Positions 61,272 through 64,000 of a DNA stretch of 64,000 nt are shown here, in pieces. The notes below the pieces were generated by a model. That model was given only the letters and a program-made list of their open reading frames with translations, was not told the origin of the DNA and made no database searches. Source of the stretch: Alistipes sp. Marseille-P5061 (GTDB taxonomy: Bacteria > Bacteroidota > Bacteroidia > Bacteroidales > Rikenellaceae); the NCBI RefSeq assembly GCF_900290115.1, contig NZ_LT985749.1, positions 112,301 to 176,300 on the forward strand, read 5' to 3'. Made by a program: the position numbers and the translations under genes. Numbering within the stretch: position 1 is the first letter of the stretch; every line of letters begins with the position of its first letter.

Positions 61272-63824
61272 CTACTCGGCGATGATTTCGAAGATGCGCA
61301 GGGCGCCCTCCAGCTCGACGCGGGCGGCTCCCGACTCAAGCGTGAGGCGGAAGAGAGGTGCATCGACGTGCGTCTCGGACAGCAGCGTTCCGTCGGCCGC
61401 ATACTGACGCACGCTCGCGGGCGCAGCATCGGCATCCGGCTGCAGGAGCATCGTATACCCCTTCGCACCGGCAGGCACCCCGAAGCGGAGCGCGCCGTCG
61501 AGCAGGAACGAGGTCGACGGGTTGCGGTCGAAGGCGTAGAGCGCCGCCGTCAGGTCGTCGGCCTCGACCTCGAAGCCGAGCCGCTCGGCCCGCACGGGGT
61601 TCACCTCGAACGAACGCACCGAGGCCCAGTGCGTGCGGGGCGACTCCAGGCGGCGCAGGCGCACGTAACGTGCCGGCACCGGCTCACCCGTCCAGCGGAT
61701 GTCGTAGACCGTGCGGAGGCTGTCGCCCAGCGCCGTCCACTGCCGGCCGTCCACCGAGGCCTCGACCAGCGCATGGTCGAAGAAGTCGACGTCGTCGACC
61801 GAGTTGCGGCCCTGGAGGATGGCCACCTCGTGCACGTCGCGCACGCAGCCCAGGTCGGCGCCAATCCAGTCGCCATCCTGCTGCGAGACGCCCGACGTGT
61901 AGTGCGTCGTCGAGTCGTGGTCGAACATCAGCTTGCTGAGCGTCGTGCGCAGGTTCTGGAACGACCCGATACCCTTGCACCCGGCGGGTTTCTCGCCCGT
62001 GAGCCGCTCGAAGAGGCCCGAGGCCATGTCGTCCATCGCCTGCTCGTAGAAGGGCTGGAGCTTCATCGTGCCCGACTTGTGGGCCTCGTAGGCCTTCATC
62101 TGGTCGGGCGTCATGCGGTTGGCGACGTAGGCGGCCCAGAAGGCGGCATCGTCACCGCCGGCATAGAGCTCCATCAAATCGAGGGCGCGCAGGCAGCGCT
62201 CGCCCAGCTTGCCGAACTCGACGAGCCACGGCCGCAGCTCCGCCAGCAGCTCCTTGTTGGCGCACTGCTCCATCCGGGCCGGCACGCGCACGACGCGCTC
62301 CAGCTCGGCACGCAGCGCCGCAGCCCGCTCGGGCGTACGGTCGGCCAGACGGAAGGTCTCGGTCTCCCACGACTCGTCGCGGCGGTAGCCCGTCTCCGTA
62401 TCGCACGAATGGATGGCGAAGGTGCGGTAGGCGTCGCGCACCTCGGGCGCAAGGAGCGCAAGGCCGCGCTCCCAGTTGTCGATGGGGTTGTAAGCGGCGA
62501 CGTTCCACGTATAGTCGGCCACGCCGTAGAGAGCCAGCTTCGAGGCCTCGCCGTGCTCCATGGGGTTGCTCACCAGACCGCACAGGTCATCGGCCGTGAG
62601 CGTCGTATCGAGGCCGTAGACGGGGCCCTGCATCAGGATGTGGCGCACGTAGTCCGTCACCGGGTAATTCCACCAGTAGAAGGCCGGCCGGCGGATGCGC
62701 GAATTGACCCACTCCAACGTCTCGGGCGTGAGGTCGCTGCAGACGACGTCGCCCGTCCAGAAGACCGCCACCGAGGGGTCGAGCGTCCGGCCGTAGATGG
62801 CCAGGCTGCCCTGCGGCGTGGGGTTGGCCCAGAGCTTCGAGTAGTCGGTCGGGCAGACCGTCAGCGGCGTCACGTCGCCCTTCACCCGGACGAACTCCTC
62901 GTTGAGACGGTTGAGCAGCTCGGTCTGCCGCTCGGGGTTGGTACCCTCACCCGAGATGTCGTCGAAGAAGATGGCGAACGAACGGACGCCGAGGTCGTAC
63001 ATCCACTCGAACTTGCGCACCAGATTGGCGTAGTCCTCCTCGTTCCACTTGATGTCCTGTCCCGGGTGGATGGCCCAGACGAAGTCGACGCGGTTGCGGC
63101 GGCACGCCTCGACCAGCTCGCGGATGTTGCCCGCCTCCTTCTCGGGATAGGGCAGCCGCCAGTTGGGGCAGCTGTGGTAGGGGTCGTCCTTCGGGCCGTA
63201 GATGTAGCAGTTCATCTTGAAGCGGCCGTAGAAGTCGATGAGCGAGAGGCGCACCTCATGCGACCAGGGGGTTCCGTAGAAGCCCTCGACCACGCCGCGC
63301 AGCGGCAGGTCGGGATAGTCGTTGACCTCCACCGCGGGGAGCGTACCGCCGGCCGCAGCGGGCGAAGCGACCAGCTGCCGGAGCGTCTGGATGCCGTAGA
63401 AGGCACCCCGCTCGTCGTAGCCCACAATCGTAATGCCCTTCTCACCGACGCTCAGTGCGTAGGCTCCCGAGAGGGGCTTCACGCCCGCGCGGGCAGCCGC
63501 CTTGGCGCCGAAGTCGATGTCGACCACGGGACCGCGGCGATTGGCTTTGAGAAAGTCCACGTCCTCGGAGAAGGCCTTGCGGCGGTCCTTCACGGCAACG
63601 CCGCGCGAAAGGTCGAGCCGCTGTGCGGCGTTGACCTCGAGGCTGTGAGGCATGGGGTTGATGATGATGCCGCCGTGGTCGACCACGTGGCCGGGGACTT
63701 TGCGTACGTCCTGCGATTCGGAGCGCTGCGACGTGAGGTCGAAGCCCTCCTCCTGGGCCTGCAGCGGGCACCAGCAGACAAGGCCGGCGGCCAGCAGCGA
63801 GAGCAGTTTTCTGAAGTTGGTCAT
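61272..63824 (-). CDS. GH84 beta-N-acetylglucosaminidase (O-GlcNAcase type)
   Basis: GH84 enzymes remove beta-linked N-acetylglucosamine from host glycans and glycoproteins. The 850-residue protein has a signal peptide ending near LQAQ (residue 24), an N-terminal GH20b-like domain (about 45-155), then the catalytic barrel from VVEGFYGTPWSHEVRL (about 177) with the adjacent catalytic Asp pair in FAIFFDDISGEGTNPE (about 285). A helical region and a C-terminal F5/8-type (galactose-binding-like) domain (about 640-770; TALGDSLRTVYDIRWTGEP) follow. It matches the Bacteroides BtGH84 layout closely. Confidence 0.96.
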   Translation of the reverse strand: MTNFRKLLSLLAAGLVCWCPLQAQEEGFDLTSQRSESQDVRKVPGHVVDHGGIIINPMPHSLEVNAAQRLDLSRGVAVKDRRKAFSEDVDFLKANRRGPVVDIDFGAKAAARAGVKPLSGAYALSVGEKGITIVGYDERGAFYGIQTLRQLVASPAAAGGTLPAVEVNDYPDLPLRGVVEGFYGTPWSHEVRLSLIDFYGRFKMNCYIYGPKDDPYHSCPNWRLPYPEKEAGNIRELVEACRRNRVDFVWAIHPGQDIKWNEEDYANLVRKFEWMYDLGVRSFAIFFDDISGEGTNPERQTELLNRLNEEFVRVKGDVTPLTVCPTDYSKLWANPTPQGSLAIYGRTLDPSVAVFWTGDVVCSDLTPETLEWVNSRIRRPAFYWWNYPVTDYVRHILMQGPVYGLDTTLTADDLCGLVSNPMEHGEASKLALYGVADYTWNVAAYNPIDNWERGLALLAPEVRDAYRTFAIHSCDTETGYRRDESWETETFRLADRTPERAAALRAELERVVRVPARMEQCANKELLAELRPWLVEFGKLGERCLRALDLMELYAGGDDAAFWAAYVANRMTPDQMKAYEAHKSGTMKLQPFYEQAMDDMASGLFERLTGEKPAGCKGIGSFQNLRTTLSKLMFDHDSTTHYTSGVSQQDGDWIGADLGCVRDVHEVAILQGRNSVDDVDFFDHALVEASVDGRQWTALGDSLRTVYDIRWTGEPVPARYVRLRRLESPRTHWASVRSFEVNPVRAERLGFEVEADDLTAALYAFDRNPSTSFLLDGALRFGVPAGAKGYTMLLQPDADAAPASVRQYAADGTLLSETHVDAPLFRLTLESGAARVELEGALRIFEIIAE

Positions 63825-64000
63825 GTTTTTACCTGGGTTCTTAGGTTGAATAAAATAAGCAATTTGGGGTTCGGATTTCGGGTCTCGGGCCCGGAGTCCT
63901 ATCGGAGGCCGGGAGCCGGGTCCGGCGTCCGGCGTCCGGTTCGGGGCTCAGAGGCTGGGCCTCCGGGGCCTGGGGCCGGGATTCTGGGGTGGGCCGGGGT
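63825..64000. repeat. GC-rich degenerate repeats at the right edge
   Basis: Upstream of the GH84 gene an AT-rich stretch gives way to repeats of the type GGGTCCGGCGTCCGGCGTCC and GGCCTGGGGCCGGG up to the window end. No gene is seen; the promoter could not be placed with confidence. Confidence 0.5.

Overview
The window is Bacteroidota DNA, most likely from an Alistipes-like gut member of the Bacteroidales. This rests on the Bacteroides-type conjugation genes, many -7 boxes of the form TAnnTTTG, GC-rich housekeeping genes, and host-glycan hydrolases of families GH84 and GH95. No rRNA or complete tRNA gene was seen. All functional calls were made by reading the translated sequence, without database searches.

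Positions 1 to about 17,900 are one end of an integrative conjugative element (ICE). A traJ-traK-traL-traM-traN run enters from the left edge and ends at a perfect hairpin after traN. Next come a Fic protein with its own operator-like promoter and a leftward set: an ArdC-like antirestriction/metallopeptidase protein, a zinc-ribbon protein and a ParB-like protein. From 9.7 to 11.6 kb lies what I read as a retron: a promoter, a structured RNA whose two ends pair (a1/a2) and which carries a perfect 13-bp hairpin, a 75-residue protein, an XRE-type repressor-like protein, and a reverse transcriptase with NAxxH, YVDD and an ITG (VTG-like) motif. Further right are small ICE proteins, two excisionase-like HTH proteins, decayed coding sequence, a TIR-like gene cut by an insertion sequence with clear ends and a 4-bp target duplication, and a NYN-domain protein. 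The ICE ends near 17.87-18.19 kb, where base composition jumps and a 127-bp terminator-bearing unit occurs twice.

Positions 18.2-64 kb are GC-rich chromosome. Leftward: a lipoprotein, a DEDDh exonuclease, guaB-(unknown)-guaA, panB, an rRNA/tRNA methyltransferase, a five-gene envelope/ribosome cluster (601-residue protein, rsmI, DUF389, LpxL-like acyltransferase, GT2), a GH95 fucosidase, a SulP transporter, an SDR enzyme and a Crp/Fnr regulator, a barrel-phoH-pepD-lipid kinase cluster, an MFS transporter and a GH84 hexosaminidase. Rightward: a porin, an outer-membrane protein, glnS, fbp, ychF, a SIMPL protein, gltX, galM, a lipoprotein, a cation:proton antiporter, der and a GNAT acetyltransferase. 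The pathways touched are guanine nucleotide and pantothenate synthesis, gluconeogenesis, tRNA charging, ribosome assembly, envelope lipid building and glycan breakdown.

The retron in the ICE is the strongest lead. Other signals worth checking are an FNR-type box next to a Crp/Fnr gene whose recognition helix has the matching E-x-x-S-R residues, an 11-bp palindrome at the fic promoter, a long inverted repeat upstream of parB, and several intergenic tandem duplications, one of which copies the 3' end of der with its terminator.
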